This document shows, piece by piece, positions 8,158 to 16,974 of a stretch of DNA of 64,000 bases. This DNA comes from Ruthenibacterium sp. (GTDB lineage: Bacteria; Bacillota; Clostridia; Oscillospirales; Ruminococcaceae). The notes under the pieces are model-generated. The model did not search any database. It was given only the letters and a program-made list of their open reading frames with translations, and was not told the DNA's origin. The DNA is taken from NCBI GenBank assembly GCA_020025235.1, contig JAHHSL010000006.1, positions 1 through 64,000 of the forward strand, read 5' to 3'. A program made the position numbers and the translations under genes. How positions within the stretch are numbered: position 1 is the first letter of the stretch; every line of letters starts with the position of its first letter.

Positions 8158-8196
8158 GAAAAGACCGGTTTTCCGTGCGGAAAACCGGTCTTTTTT
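8158..8196. terminator. Bidirectional terminator between clpB and MATE gene
   Basis: AAGACCGGTTTTCC, loop GTGC, GGAAAACCGGTCTT, with T6 on the plus strand and a T tract on the minus strand as well. Confidence 0.9.
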
Positions 8197-8213
8197 ATGT
8201 GCTTTTTGGAAAA

Positions 8214-9593
8214 TCAGATGTGGTCGGGGGCGAGGGCGCGGCGGCGCTCCAGAACGCCCCGGATGCATTTTGCGTAAATGAAGATCGAAACAAGCGGCGC
8301 AATGACGTCTGAAATCGGTTCGGCGTAAAATACTGCTTCGGCGCCGTAAACGGCAGGCAGGATAAAGACGGCGGCAAAGTAGACAAGCTTGCGCCACATC
8401 GAAAGCGGCAGGGCAAGCTTGACAAGACCCAGCGCCGTGAAGCCGTCGATGATCTCATACTGGATCCCAAGCGGCAGCAAGGCCATAGTGCAGATCTTGA
8501 TTGCGGAAAAGGCCATTTGCGCAATGTGCGCATCGGTCGTGAACAGGCGCACGAAAAGCGGGCCTGCCGTGTGGGCGGCGATCGTCATAATGCCGGTGAA
8601 CAGCAGGCACAGCCCGAACAGATAGGTCTGCGCCTGTTTGACGCGGTCGGTCTGGTATGCGCCGTAGTTATAGCTCAAAATGGACTGTGTACCGCCGGTG
8701 ATGCCGCCGAGGGGCATCGTTACAACGAGCATGAAGCTTTGGGTGATCGTGGCGCAGGTGATAAGCGCATCGCCGTTTGCCGCGCCGCCGTAGCGCTGCA
8801 GCACTGCGTTCATCGCGATGATCATAACGTTATCCAGTGCAATGATGATGAACGGGGAAAGCCCAAGCGTCAGCACGCGGCGCATGATCGCAAACGAATA
8901 ACCGCCGCGCGTGATGCGGATGTGCGGCTTTTTGCCGAACAGAAAGCACAGGGTGTAGGTGCAGCTTGCCAGCTGGGAAAGCACGGTTGCGATTGCCGCG
9001 CCGCGCACGCCCATGTGCAGAACGAAGATGAACACCGGGTCAAGGATGATGTTGAGCACCGCGCCCAGTACGACGGATTTCATGCCGTCGGAAGCAAAGC
9101 CCTGGCAGACGATGAACTGGTTCAGGCCGGATGCTAAAAGCGCAAACGGCGTGCCCAGAAGATAGATCGTGAAATAGGCGTCCGCATACGGATAGGTGGC
9201 GTCGCTTGCGCCGAACAGGCGCAGCATCGGTTCACGCAGCGGCAGGATAACGGCGGGCAGAACAACGGAAAAAACGCACAGCATCAGAAAGCAGTTGGCA
9301 AGGATCGCCCGTGCGGAATCGACATCGCCTTCGCCGCGCTTGATGCTCAAAAGCGGCGCACCGCCCGCGCCGATCAAAAATGCAACCGAGCCGACCATGG
9401 TCACGACCGGCCCGCACACGCCGGCACCGGCCAGAGCCAAAGCACCTTCGCCAGGGATCTGTCCGATGAAGATGCGGTCGACAATACTGTAAAACACCGC
9501 TATGAACTGGGCAAGCATGCTGGGCAGTGCAATGCGCCAGACAAGCGATGAGATTTTTCCGTTTCCGAGATCGTTTTGGCCTTTCAAGTACAT
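8214..9593 (-). CDS. MATE family efflux transporter
   Basis: A multidrug/toxin or metabolite exporter of the MATE family (DinF/NorM-like), about 459 aa with 12 hydrophobic segments. The typical opening is present: W-RIALPSMLAQFIAVFYSIVDRIFIGQ. The frame extends upstream, but AAGGAG lies just before ATG 9593. As that spacing is only about 2 nt, a TTG at 9587 (7 nt from AAGGAG) may be the real start. Oriented against clpB and convergent with it. No regulator sits beside it and the substrate cannot be inferred. Confidence 0.9.
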   Translation of the reverse strand: MYLKGQNDLGNGKISSLVWRIALPSMLAQFIAVFYSIVDRIFIGQIPGEGALALAGAGVCGPVVTMVGSVAFLIGAGGAPLLSIKRGEGDVDSARAILANCFLMLCVFSVVLPAVILPLREPMLRLFGASDATYPYADAYFTIYLLGTPFALLASGLNQFIVCQGFASDGMKSVVLGAVLNIILDPVFIFVLHMGVRGAAIATVLSQLASCTYTLCFLFGKKPHIRITRGGYSFAIMRRVLTLGLSPFIIIALDNVMIIAMNAVLQRYGGAANGDALITCATITQSFMLVVTMPLGGITGGTQSILSYNYGAYQTDRVKQAQTYLFGLCLLFTGIMTIAAHTAGPLFVRLFTTDAHIAQMAFSAIKICTMALLPLGIQYEIIDGFTALGLVKLALPLSMWRKLVYFAAVFILPAVYGAEAVFYAEPISDVIAPLVSIFIYAKCIRGVLERRRALAPDHI

Positions 9594-9699
9594 TCTCCTT
9601 AAAATATAAAGTAAATACAACAATAGAATGGTTTTTCTCCGCATCCTATCATAGCGCTTTTTCTGTGCAGAAAAAAGGGTGTTTTCAAAAAATCTGCAA

Positions 9700-9732
9700 A
9701 AAGACCGCCGGACTTTCAACATCCGGCGGCCT
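9700..9732 (-). terminator. Terminator after MFS gene
   Basis: On the minus strand, CCGCCGGA, a loop of about 9 nt, TCCGGCGG, then a TCTTTTT tract. Confidence 0.85.
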
Positions 9733-9759
9733 GTTTGTTTAAAATGAGGAGAAAAAACG

Positions 9760-11034
9760 TCAGTCGTCGACGTCCAGCGCTTCCAGTCCTTTTTTAGCGA
9801 TAGGCTTTGCATCACCGTGGCGGACGAACAGCATCGTCACAAAGCTTGCCATGACGAAGAATGCCGCATACGGGAAAAGCGTGCGGTAGCCGATATGCTC
9901 CATAAGGATATTGGAAAGGATCGGCGTGAAGATCTGCGCCGTCATCGAGACGGTGTAGTAATAACCGGTGTATTTTCCGACGTCCGAACCTTTGCTCAGC
10001 TCCACGACCATGGGATAGCTGTTGACGTTGATAAACGCCCAGCCGACGCCCGCAAGCGCAAAGAAGAAGTACAGCATCGGCGTGACGCGGTGGAAAAAGA
10101 TGCCCGCGAAAAACGACGAGCCAAGGAACAGGATGCCGACCAGGATCGTGCGCTTGCGGCCGATGCGCTGTGCAATCAAGCCGACAGGCATGTACGAGAC
10201 GATCGCCGCAACCGTGCACACCATGAGCACCAGCGCAAAGTTGCCCTGCAGTTCCTGTTCGGCATAGCGGCTGAACGCCGAGGTGACGGCGTTATAGCCG
10301 AAGAACCAGAAAAAGACGCTCATCAGAATGAAAATCAGGCTGCGGAACATGGGTTTGGGCATTTTGCCGCCTTCGGCTGTAAGCTCTTCGTCATCATCCG
10401 AAACACCCGCCGCAGCGTCGATCTGTTCGCGCTGCGCCACAAGCGCCGGTTCTTTGATCTGCCAGAAAAGCACCGCGATGCACAGCGCCATAATGGCGCC
10501 CAGAATCGCAAATACCGCGGTATAGTGCGGGTTTTCGCCGGTCACGGGGAAAATCAGCATCGTTAAAAGCATCAGCATGCCGCCCACAGCGCCCATAAGG
10601 TTGATGACGGCGTTGCCCTGACTGCGCAGCGGCTTCGGGGTGACGTCCGGCATCAGCGCCACGGCGGGGCTGCGGTAAGTGGACATTGCAAACAGAACAA
10701 GGCCAAGCCCGATGAAGAACAGCACGACATTGTTTTGCTTTTGTGCGGCCGGCATGATCGTCAGGCACAAAAGGGCAAGGATCGTACCGACCAGGATGTA
10801 GGGCATGCGCCGTCCGATCCGCGTGCGGGTTTTATCGCTCAGCTTGCCGAACAGCGGCAGCATGAACAGCGCAAGCACGTTATCCAGCGCCATGACGATG
10901 CCGATGTAGCTGTCCCGGATGTGAAACGTATCTTTCAGGATCAGAGGAATGACGTTGTCGTACATCTGCCAGAATGCACAGATGGACATGAACGCAAGAC
11001 CTACAAAAAAGGTGCGTTTGTAATTGAGCTTCAT
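9760..11034 (-). CDS. MFS transporter, SLC45/sugar-type
   Basis: A 424-residue major facilitator with 12 hydrophobic segments. The motif GKLSDKTRTRIGRRMPYILVG between helices 2 and 3 is the Asp/Arg-rich MFS motif as found in SLC45 and glycoside-pentoside-type sugar symporters, so a sugar is the likely cargo (inference). A central cytoplasmic loop (about residues 200-225) is acidic. AGGAGG stands 9 nt before the ATG. Upstream is a Gfo/Idh/MocA oxidoreductase on the same strand, 80 nt away, which also fits sugar metabolism, but a separate promoter-like element with a palindrome (11060-11077) lies between them. Confidence 0.88.
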   Translation of the reverse strand: MKLNYKRTFFVGLAFMSICAFWQMYDNVIPLILKDTFHIRDSYIGIVMALDNVLALFMLPLFGKLSDKTRTRIGRRMPYILVGTILALLCLTIMPAAQKQNNVVLFFIGLGLVLFAMSTYRSPAVALMPDVTPKPLRSQGNAVINLMGAVGGMLMLLTMLIFPVTGENPHYTAVFAILGAIMALCIAVLFWQIKEPALVAQREQIDAAAGVSDDDEELTAEGGKMPKPMFRSLIFILMSVFFWFFGYNAVTSAFSRYAEQELQGNFALVLMVCTVAAIVSYMPVGLIAQRIGRKRTILVGILFLGSSFFAGIFFHRVTPMLYFFFALAGVGWAFINVNSYPMVVELSKGSDVGKYTGYYYTVSMTAQIFTPILSNILMEHIGYRTLFPYAAFFVMASFVTMLFVRHGDAKPIAKKGLEALDVDD

Positions 11035-11059
11035 CGCGCGAAGCCTCCTTTTGTGTGTG

Positions 11060-11077
11060 ATGATATCATTTTATCAT
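11060..11077. promoter_or_regulatory. Palindromic operator-like site upstream of MFS gene
   Basis: ATGATA (11060-11065) and TATCAT (11072-11077) flank 6 nt. The site overlaps a -10-like TAAAAT read on the minus strand (11068-11073). No -35 of quality is present, so activation or repression by a factor is possible. Confidence 0.35.
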
Positions 11078-11114
11078 ATTGCACAGTTTTTTAAAATAGA
11101 AAACGGGAAAATTG

Positions 11115-12113
11115 TTATGTGAGCGCACAGCTTTCCGGGGGATAGGGGATATTCCATGTACGGAGCAGGGAATCGGCAGTGCGCAGCACGCGCAGGGAAT
11201 CCGCACTGCACAGTGCGGGACATTCGCTTATGCCCTGCTGCACGGCTTTGGCAAAGGCGCGCACCTCGTATTCAAAGCCCGCGCCGGGCAGCGCGGCCGC
11301 ATCTGCAAAGGGCACTTCGCGGACGGTTTCGCCCAGCTGGAGGGTGATGCTTTCCGGCGACCAGATCGGCCCGTGCAGCGCGACCGTGCCGTTTTCACAG
11401 AAAATCTGTGCACAGTCGGGTACGGCGCAGCGTCCTTCGACCAAAATCGTCGCCTGTATGCCGCCGGGGTAGGTAAGGCAGATGCTGTCGGCAAGGTCTG
11501 TGCCGCCGCACCCTTTGATGCAGCTGCCGGATACCGTGTGCGGTGCGGACTGTACCGCAAGGTCGGCGAGTGTCAGCGCATATACGCCGATATCCATAAG
11601 AACGCCGCCGCCGAGTTCCGGGCGGGCGATGCGCGGGATATCCTGCATATTGGCGCCGAGGGCAAAGTGCATCGAACGGATCTTCCCAAGAGCCGGGGTA
11701 TTCAGCGTGCTGTGCAGGGCATCGGCAAACGGCAGCGTGCGCGTCCACATGGCTTCGGCAAGGACGCGGTTCTGCCGGCGGGCAAGCGCAAACAGACGCT
11801 CGGCGCAATCGGCAGAAAGCGTCAGGGGCTTTTCGCACAGAACATGCTTGCCCGCGGCAAGCGCACGTTCGACCCACTGTGCGTGCAGCGGGTGGATCAG
11901 GCCGATGTATACGGCGTCGATCTGCGGGTCGCGCAGCAGCGCGTCATAGCTGCCGTAACACGTCTCAAAATGATATTCGTGCATCATCGCCTCGGCGCGG
12001 GCGGGGTCGGATGCACCGACCGCATAGGGGATCAGCTCGTCCCGAAGGCCGTCAAGCGTGCGCGCCATGCGGCGTGCGATGTTCCCGGCAGAGAGAATGG
12101 CAAAACGAAGCAT
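11115..12113 (-). CDS. Gfo/Idh/MocA family NAD(P)-dependent oxidoreductase
   Basis: A 332-residue sugar or inositol-type dehydrogenase. The N-terminal Rossmann fold opens MLRFAILSAGNIARRMA (GxxxG with Ala/Ser variants), and the family signature CEKP-TL appears as KHVLCEKPLTLS, with the lysine that usually contacts cofactor and substrate. The C-terminal alpha/beta domain follows (LGGGVLMDIGVYAL, the usual 'GGG-L-DiG-Y' motif). A sigma-A promoter sits at 12158-12186 on the minus strand. The MFS gene follows downstream, so both may serve one sugar or polyol. The substrate is not predictable. Confidence 0.9.
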   Translation of the reverse strand: MLRFAILSAGNIARRMARTLDGLRDELIPYAVGASDPARAEAMMHEYHFETCYGSYDALLRDPQIDAVYIGLIHPLHAQWVERALAAGKHVLCEKPLTLSADCAERLFALARRQNRVLAEAMWTRTLPFADALHSTLNTPALGKIRSMHFALGANMQDIPRIARPELGGGVLMDIGVYALTLADLAVQSAPHTVSGSCIKGCGGTDLADSICLTYPGGIQATILVEGRCAVPDCAQIFCENGTVALHGPIWSPESITLQLGETVREVPFADAAALPGAGFEYEVRAFAKAVQQGISECPALCSADSLRVLRTADSLLRTWNIPYPPESCALT

Positions 12114-12157
12114 AGGATCTACCAGCCTTTCCTGTAATTTTAAAAGAGCCTGATGTC

Positions 12158-12186
12158 AGTATAGCACGCGGAAAAGAACAGCACAA
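12158..12186 (-). promoter_or_regulatory. Sigma-A promoter of the oxidoreductase gene
   Basis: On the minus strand, TTGTGC (12181-12186), 17 nt, TATACT (12158-12163). Confidence 0.65.
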
Positions 12187-12247
12187 GCGGAGAACAACCG
12201 GCGGGCATGGCGCGCGGGACCGGCATAGCCGGTGTGCAATCTGCGGC

Positions 12248-12276
12248 TTGAACGGACGCGGCGGGAGTGGTATACT
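12248..12276 (+). promoter_or_regulatory. Sigma-A promoter of asnA
   Basis: TTGAAC (12248-12253), 17 nt, TATACT (12271-12276). The leader to the ATG at 12318 is only ~35 nt, so no T-box fits. Confidence 0.75.
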
Positions 12277-12317
12277 GTTCTAAACATTCTTTGAATGGGG
12301 AAAGAGGAGGAGAAAGT

Positions 12318-13328
12318 ATGTCTAAAACGGTGATCCCGGAGGGGTATCATCCGGCACTCGGCCTGTATGATACGCAGAAGGCAATCGGCCTGATCAAACA
12401 CATTTTTCTGGAAAAGCTGTGCGGCGCGCTGCATCTCAAGCGTGTGACGGCACCGCTTTTTGTCGACCCGAAAACCGGCCTCAACGATAACCTCAGCGGT
12501 GTGGAGCGCCCCGTCACCTTTGACGTGCCCGCGCTTGCAGCCGATGCAGAGGTAGTGCACTCGCTGGCGAAATGGAAGCGCATGGCGCTTGCACAGTATG
12601 ATTTCCACGTCGGCAACGGGCTTGTCACGGATATGAACGCGATCCGCCGCGACGAGGAAATGGATAACCTTCATTCGATCTACGTTGACCAGTGGGACTG
12701 GGAAAAGGTCATCACCAAAGAGGAACGCACGCGCGGATATCTGGAACAGACGGTGCAGAAGATCGTGGATGCGATCTGCGGCACGCTCGACGAGCTGAAA
12801 TGGCAGTTCCCCGCGCTGGAGGGCATCCACCTGTGCCGTGAGGTCACATTCAAAACCGCGCAGGAACTGGAGGACCGCTACCCCGGCTATACGGCAAAGG
12901 AGCGGGAAAACGCCTTTGCCGAAGAATACAAGACGGTGTTCATCATCGGCATCGGCGGCGCGCTTTCTTCGGGCAGGCCGCACGACGGGCGCGCACCGGA
13001 CTATGACGACTGGACGCTCAACGGCGATCTGCTGTTCTGGGATGAAACGCTTTCCCGCGCGATCGAGCTTTCGAGCATGGGCATCCGCGTGGACGCCGAC
13101 GCACTGCGCCGCCAGCTTGCCGCAGCCGGGTGCGAAGAACGCGCAAAGCTGCCGTTCCATAAAATGCTTTTGGAAGAAAAGCTGCCGCTGACGATCGGCG
13201 GGGGTATCGGGCAGAGCCGCCTTTGCATGCTGCTGCTGGGCAAGGCGCATGTGGGCGAAGTGCAGGTTTCGCTGTGGGACGAGCAGACGCGAAACATCTG
13301 TGCCAAAGCGGGAGTGCAGCTGCTGTAA
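12318..13328 (+). CDS. asnA: Aspartate--ammonia ligase
   Basis: AsnA makes asparagine from aspartate, ATP and free ammonia through a class-II aminoacyl-tRNA-synthetase-like core. The 336-residue length and motifs fit: YDTQKAIGLIKHIF near the start, the GLNDNLSGVERPV block, and GGGIGQSRLCMLLLGKAHVGEVQ near the C-terminus. The ATG at 12318 is preceded by AGAGGAGGAG; the open frame runs further upstream without a site. The stop codon overlaps the start of the VanZ-like gene by one base. Use of ammonia rather than glutamine is of interest given the degenerate CarA further on. Confidence 0.96.
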   Translation: MSKTVIPEGYHPALGLYDTQKAIGLIKHIFLEKLCGALHLKRVTAPLFVDPKTGLNDNLSGVERPVTFDVPALAADAEVVHSLAKWKRMALAQYDFHVGNGLVTDMNAIRRDEEMDNLHSIYVDQWDWEKVITKEERTRGYLEQTVQKIVDAICGTLDELKWQFPALEGIHLCREVTFKTAQELEDRYPGYTAKERENAFAEEYKTVFIIGIGGALSSGRPHDGRAPDYDDWTLNGDLLFWDETLSRAIELSSMGIRVDADALRRQLAAAGCEERAKLPFHKMLLEEKLPLTIGGGIGQSRLCMLLLGKAHVGEVQVSLWDEQTRNICAKAGVQLL

Positions 13329-13867
13329 TGAAGAAAAAGACCGAAACCGGCATGACGCACCGCACAGCGGTGCGCGTGCTGACGGTATGCTGTTCGCTTG
13401 CCTGTGCTGCGTTCATCTTTTCCAATTCGCTGCAAAGCGGGCCGCAGTCCGGTTCACGCAGCGGCGCGGTGTTGGAAGTTATCCAAAGCCTGTTTGCCGC
13501 GGCAGGGCTTCGCCCGGAAAGCTGTCCTTCGGAATTTTTGATCCGAAAGCTCGGCCATTTCAGCGAATTTGCACTGCTGGGCGTGTGCCTTTCGGCAATG
13601 CTGTGCAGCTTTACGCCGCAGCTTTTGCGCAATCTGGGCTGGATCTTATTTGCGGGGCTTGCCACGGGCGTAACAGATGAAAGCATTCAGCTGTTCGTTT
13701 CCGGCCGCAGCGGCGAAGTGCGCGACGTGCTGATCGACTTCGGCGGCGTGCTTGCCGGGATCGCACTGGCACTGCTGGTGCGCGCGGCGCGGCGGGCAAT
13801 CGTCCGCCGGAAGCGCAGCAGCCGGGAACAGGCGCTTATCAAGGGAAAATCGGAGGGAAATGCGTGA
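13328..13867 (+). CDS. VanZ-like membrane protein
   Basis: A 179-residue VanZ-family protein: four hydrophobic segments, a RKLGHFSEFALLG motif near residue 70 and the family's DESIQLFVSGRSGEVRDVLIDFGG block near residue 120. VanZ relatives are linked to glycopeptide tolerance and cell-envelope changes, but most have no known activity. The start overlaps the asnA stop (TAATG), so translation is coupled. Its own stop overlaps the GTG start of the radical SAM gene (GTGA). The three genes form an operon, though they share no obvious pathway. Confidence 0.88.
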   Translation: MKKKTETGMTHRTAVRVLTVCCSLACAAFIFSNSLQSGPQSGSRSGAVLEVIQSLFAAAGLRPESCPSEFLIRKLGHFSEFALLGVCLSAMLCSFTPQLLRNLGWILFAGLATGVTDESIQLFVSGRSGEVRDVLIDFGGVLAGIALALLVRAARRAIVRRKRSSREQALIKGKSEGNA

Positions 13868-15573
13868 ACGCCGTTTTGTTCGCACTCAATGCAAAATACA
13901 TTCATTCGTCGCTTGCACCGTGGTGCCTGCTGGCGGGCGTGGAAAAGGCAAAGCCGGAAAACGTCACCGTACTGGTACGCGAGGGGACGATCAACGAAAA
14001 CGAATCCGATGTGCTCTGCCGCATCCTTGCGTGTGAACCGGACGCCGTGTGCTTTTCGTGCTATCTGTGGAACATCCGCGAAACGCTGCGCCTTGCCGCA
14101 GCGGTAAAGCGGCAGCGTCCGGATGCGGTGATCGTGCTGGGCGGACCGGAGGTAAGCTACAACGCCGCCGAAGTCCTGCGCGAAAACCCGCAGGTGGATT
14201 ACATCCTTTCCGGTGAAGGCGAGACGAGCGTTCCGATGCTGCTTTGCGCCGTTGCCGAAGGGCGCGACCCCGTAAGCTGCGTGCCGCAGATCCCGGGGCT
14301 GTGCGCGCGCACGGGGGATGCGATCCTTGAGCGCGAGCCGTGCGTTTTGCCGGATATCCCGCCCAGCCCGTATTCCGAACGGTATCTGCAGACGCTCAAC
14401 GGGCGCATCGCATATCTGGAAACGAGCCGCGGGTGCCCGTATTCCTGTGCGTTCTGTCTTTCGGGGCGCTGCGGAAAGCCGCGCTTTTTCCCGCTGGAAC
14501 AGGCGTACCGCGATATCATCACGCTTGCCAATTCCGGCGCGCAGACGGTGAAATTCATCGACCGCACATTCAATGCGAACGTGCACCACGCGGATGCGAT
14601 CCTTTCCTTTATATTGGAACACTACGGCCGCGAAATTCCCGACGGAATCTGCTTTCACTTTGAACTGGCGGGCGATATCCTGCGCGAAAGCACGTTTGCG
14701 CTGTTTGAAAAAGCGCCGGCGGGCGCGTTTCAGCTGGAGATCGGCATGCAGTCATTCTGCGAAAAGACACTGGCCGCGGTGCGCCGCAAAACCGATTCCC
14801 GCGTGCTGCAAAATAACATCCGCCGCCTGATCGCCATGGGGAACATGCATGTGCACATCGACCTGATCGCGGGGCTGCCGTATGAGGATCTTGCCGGCTT
14901 CGGCGAAAGCTTCAACACTGGCTATGCGCTGGGCGCGCAGATGCTGCAGCTGGGCTTTCTGAAGCTTCTGCACGGTGCGGCGATGCGCGAAGAGCCGCAG
15001 GAGTATCCGTGCGAATTTTCGCCCGACCCTCCGTATGAGGTCATCCGTACGCCGTGGATCACGCCGCAGGATCTGGATGTGCTGCGCGGCGCAGAGGACG
15101 CGCTGGAACGCTGCTACAACAGCGGGCGCTTTCGCGGCACAGTGGAATATGTGCTGCGCGCTTCGGGGCTTGCGCCGTTTGAATTTTACTGCCGCTTCGG
15201 CGCGGCGGCAAAGGCGCACGGCACGGCCAAGATCCCGCTGGATGAGTACACGGCGCTTTTGTATGATTGGTGCGCGGCGCTGCCGGGCGTGGATGCCGCG
15301 CTTTTGCGCGATGCGCTTGTGTGCGACCGCCTGACGACCAATTCCTCCGGTCGTCTGCCGCACTGCCTGCATGTCGCGGACCCGATGCTCGGCAAAGTGG
15401 TGCGGATGCTGGCAGCCGACCCCGAAACGGCGCCGCTGCCGGGGGTGAAGCGGGGCGTCGCCATTCTGTACGGCGCAAAGAAAGCGGCGTTTGTTGATTA
15501 CACACAGAAAAATCCCGTTACGGGACGTTATCTTCTCCACACCCGTTCAATTGACAATTTTTACGCGGAATGA
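13864..15573 (+). CDS. B12-binding-domain radical SAM protein (DUF4080 type)
   Basis: A 569-residue radical SAM enzyme. Residues ~1-140 form a cobalamin-binding-like Rossmann domain (ends in LGGPEVSYNA and LSGEGETS), without the usual DxHxxG histidine. The radical SAM cluster ligands are C191, C195 and C198 in RGCPYSCAFC. After the barrel comes a C-terminal domain of about 200 residues typical of DUF4080 proteins. GTG start, overlapping the preceding stop (GTGA). Related proteins are common in Clostridia, but no substrate is known. The last codons overlap the promoter of the pyrimidine operon (15551-15579). Confidence 0.88.
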   Translation: MNAVLFALNAKYIHSSLAPWCLLAGVEKAKPENVTVLVREGTINENESDVLCRILACEPDAVCFSCYLWNIRETLRLAAAVKRQRPDAVIVLGGPEVSYNAAEVLRENPQVDYILSGEGETSVPMLLCAVAEGRDPVSCVPQIPGLCARTGDAILEREPCVLPDIPPSPYSERYLQTLNGRIAYLETSRGCPYSCAFCLSGRCGKPRFFPLEQAYRDIITLANSGAQTVKFIDRTFNANVHHADAILSFILEHYGREIPDGICFHFELAGDILRESTFALFEKAPAGAFQLEIGMQSFCEKTLAAVRRKTDSRVLQNNIRRLIAMGNMHVHIDLIAGLPYEDLAGFGESFNTGYALGAQMLQLGFLKLLHGAAMREEPQEYPCEFSPDPPYEVIRTPWITPQDLDVLRGAEDALERCYNSGRFRGTVEYVLRASGLAPFEFYCRFGAAAKAHGTAKIPLDEYTALLYDWCAALPGVDAALLRDALVCDRLTTNSSGRLPHCLHVADPMLGKVVRMLAADPETAPLPGVKRGVAILYGAKKAAFVDYTQKNPVTGRYLLHTRSIDNFYAE

Positions 15574-15579
15574 TAAAAT
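15551..15579 (+). promoter_or_regulatory. Sigma-A promoter of the pyrimidine operon
   Basis: TTGACA (15551-15556), 17 nt, TAAAAT (15574-15579). It sits over the end of the radical SAM gene. Start predicted near 15586. Confidence 0.85.
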
Positions 15580-15612
15580 AATAGAAGTAATTTGAAACGG
15601 AGGAAAACAGAT

Positions 15613-15693
15613 ATGTCGAAGCGCTTTGTGGTTTCTCGCACAGAATGCGGCGCTTTGTTTTCCATCCCGTTTTATTTGAATGGTGTATTTTAA
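15613..15693 (+). CDS. Predicted pyr operon leader peptide (26 aa)
   Basis: A short frame beginning MSKRFVVSRTECG and ending ALFSIPFYLNGVF, with GGAGG (from about 15599) nine bases before the ATG. About half of the last 43 nt (15651-15693) are T, so RNA polymerase would meet U-rich stretches while the ribosome follows. The TAA stop (15691-15693) touches the first bases of the terminator stem at 15692. There is no run of codons for a single amino acid, which speaks against amino-acid attenuation. This layout is that of enterobacterial pyrL/pyrBI (established for E. coli); application here is inference. No similarity in sequence to E. coli PyrL is seen. Confidence 0.6.
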   Translation: MSKRFVVSRTECGALFSIPFYLNGVF

Positions 15694-15727
15694 AACTTTT
15701 CCCTTTTTATGGGAAAAGTTTTTTTTT
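15692..15727 (+). terminator. Attenuator terminator upstream of pyrC
   Basis: AAAACTTTTCCC (15692-15703), loop TTTTTAT, GGGAAAAGTTTT (15711-15722), continuing into T's to 15727. It is a perfect 12-bp stem between the promoter and the first structural gene. It starts within the leader ORF stop codon. Confidence 0.85.
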
Positions 15728-15750
15728 GCCTTTTTTTAGAAAGGAGAGAA

Positions 15751-16938
15751 ATGCGCATGCTTATCAGGAACGCCTGCATCACGGACGCGAAAGGTACGCG
15801 CACGGGTGACGTCCGCATTGAAAACGGGGTCATTTCCGCAGTGGGGAAAATCCTGCCGCGGGAAGGCGAAGAGGTGATCGACGCAGCGGGGTATGTGCTG
15901 CTGCCCGCGTTCATCGATCTTCACTGCCACTTCCGTACGCCGGGCTTTGAATATAAGGAAGATATCGAAACCGGCAGCCGCGCCGCCGCACGCGGGGGCT
16001 ACACGTTCGTCAACTGCATGGCGAACACAAAGCCGGTGTGTTCTTCGCCTGAAATTGCACACGGCGTCATGGACGAAGCAAAGCGCATCGGGCTGTGCGG
16101 CATCAACCAGTGCATTTCCATAACGAAGGATTTTGACGGAAAAACGACGGAGCATCTGGAACGCCTGCCCGACGACCTGCGCTTTATCAGCGAGGACGGC
16201 AAGGGCGTGCGCGAAAGCAGCGTCATGTACCGCGCGATGCAGACGGCGGCAAAAAAGGGGCTGACGGTGATGAGCCACGCCGAGGACATGGATCTTTCGG
16301 CGCTGGATTACCGTCTTGCGGAAAATCTGGAAACCGCGCGCAATCTGTATCTGGCACAGTCCACCGGCGCAAAGCTGCACATGTGCCATGTGTCGACGAT
16401 CGAAGCGCTGGAGGATATCCTTACGGCAAAGCGCCGCGGTGTGGATGTGACGTTTGAGGTCACGCCGCATCACATCTGGTTTGCGGATACCGATTACCGC
16501 GTGAACCCGCCGATCCGTGCAGAGCGCGACGTCAATGCGCTGATCGAAGCGATGAAGCGCGGCGAGGTGGACGCGATCGCCACCGACCATGCGCCCCATT
16601 CCGAAGAGGATAAGAAAAACGGCGCACCGGGCATGGTGGGGCTGGAAACGGCTTTCAGCATCTCGTACACAAAGCTGTGCCGCGAACACCATATGCCGCT
16701 TGAGATATTGAGCCGCATGATGAGCCGCGGCCCGGCACAGATCATGGGCCTGAACAAAGGGCTTGTGGAAGAAGGCTTTGACGGCGACGTGGTGCTTGTG
16801 GATCTGGGCGAACCGTACACCGTACACCGCGAGGATTTCGCCGGAAAAAGCAAAAATACGCCCTATGACGGGCTTTCGCTTTACGGCCGCGTGGTCTGCA
16901 CGGTCAAGGGCGGAAAAATCACATATGATGCACGCTGA
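15751..16938 (+). CDS. pyrC: Dihydroorotase
   Basis: Catalyses ring closure of carbamoyl-aspartate to dihydroorotate. Amidohydrolase of the type-I dihydroorotase group, ~395 aa. The metal-binding HxH is H58-C-H60 in DLHCHFRTPGFEYKED; the later ATDHAPHS block carries the catalytic Asp and a substrate-binding His. The start could be ATG 15751 (AAGGAG 4 nt away) or ATG 15757 (10 nt away). First gene of the pyr operon after the attenuator; PyrF follows 36 nt downstream. Confidence 0.95.
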   Translation: MRMLIRNACITDAKGTRTGDVRIENGVISAVGKILPREGEEVIDAAGYVLLPAFIDLHCHFRTPGFEYKEDIETGSRAAARGGYTFVNCMANTKPVCSSPEIAHGVMDEAKRIGLCGINQCISITKDFDGKTTEHLERLPDDLRFISEDGKGVRESSVMYRAMQTAAKKGLTVMSHAEDMDLSALDYRLAENLETARNLYLAQSTGAKLHMCHVSTIEALEDILTAKRRGVDVTFEVTPHHIWFADTDYRVNPPIRAERDVNALIEAMKRGEVDAIATDHAPHSEEDKKNGAPGMVGLETAFSISYTKLCREHHMPLEILSRMMSRGPAQIMGLNKGLVEEGFDGDVVLVDLGEPYTVHREDFAGKSKNTPYDGLSLYGRVVCTVKGGKITYDAR

Positions 16939-16974
16939 ATTTAAAGTTTCAAGATCAATCAGGAGGACGTTTTT

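Noticed and set aside
12277..12317. T-box leader before asnA
   Set aside because: The leader is only about 35 nt, far too short, and has no terminator or T-box sequence.
15580..15750. PyrR-binding RNA site in the pyr leader
   Set aside because: No match to the conserved PyrR hairpin consensus; the leader is explained better by an ORF and terminator.
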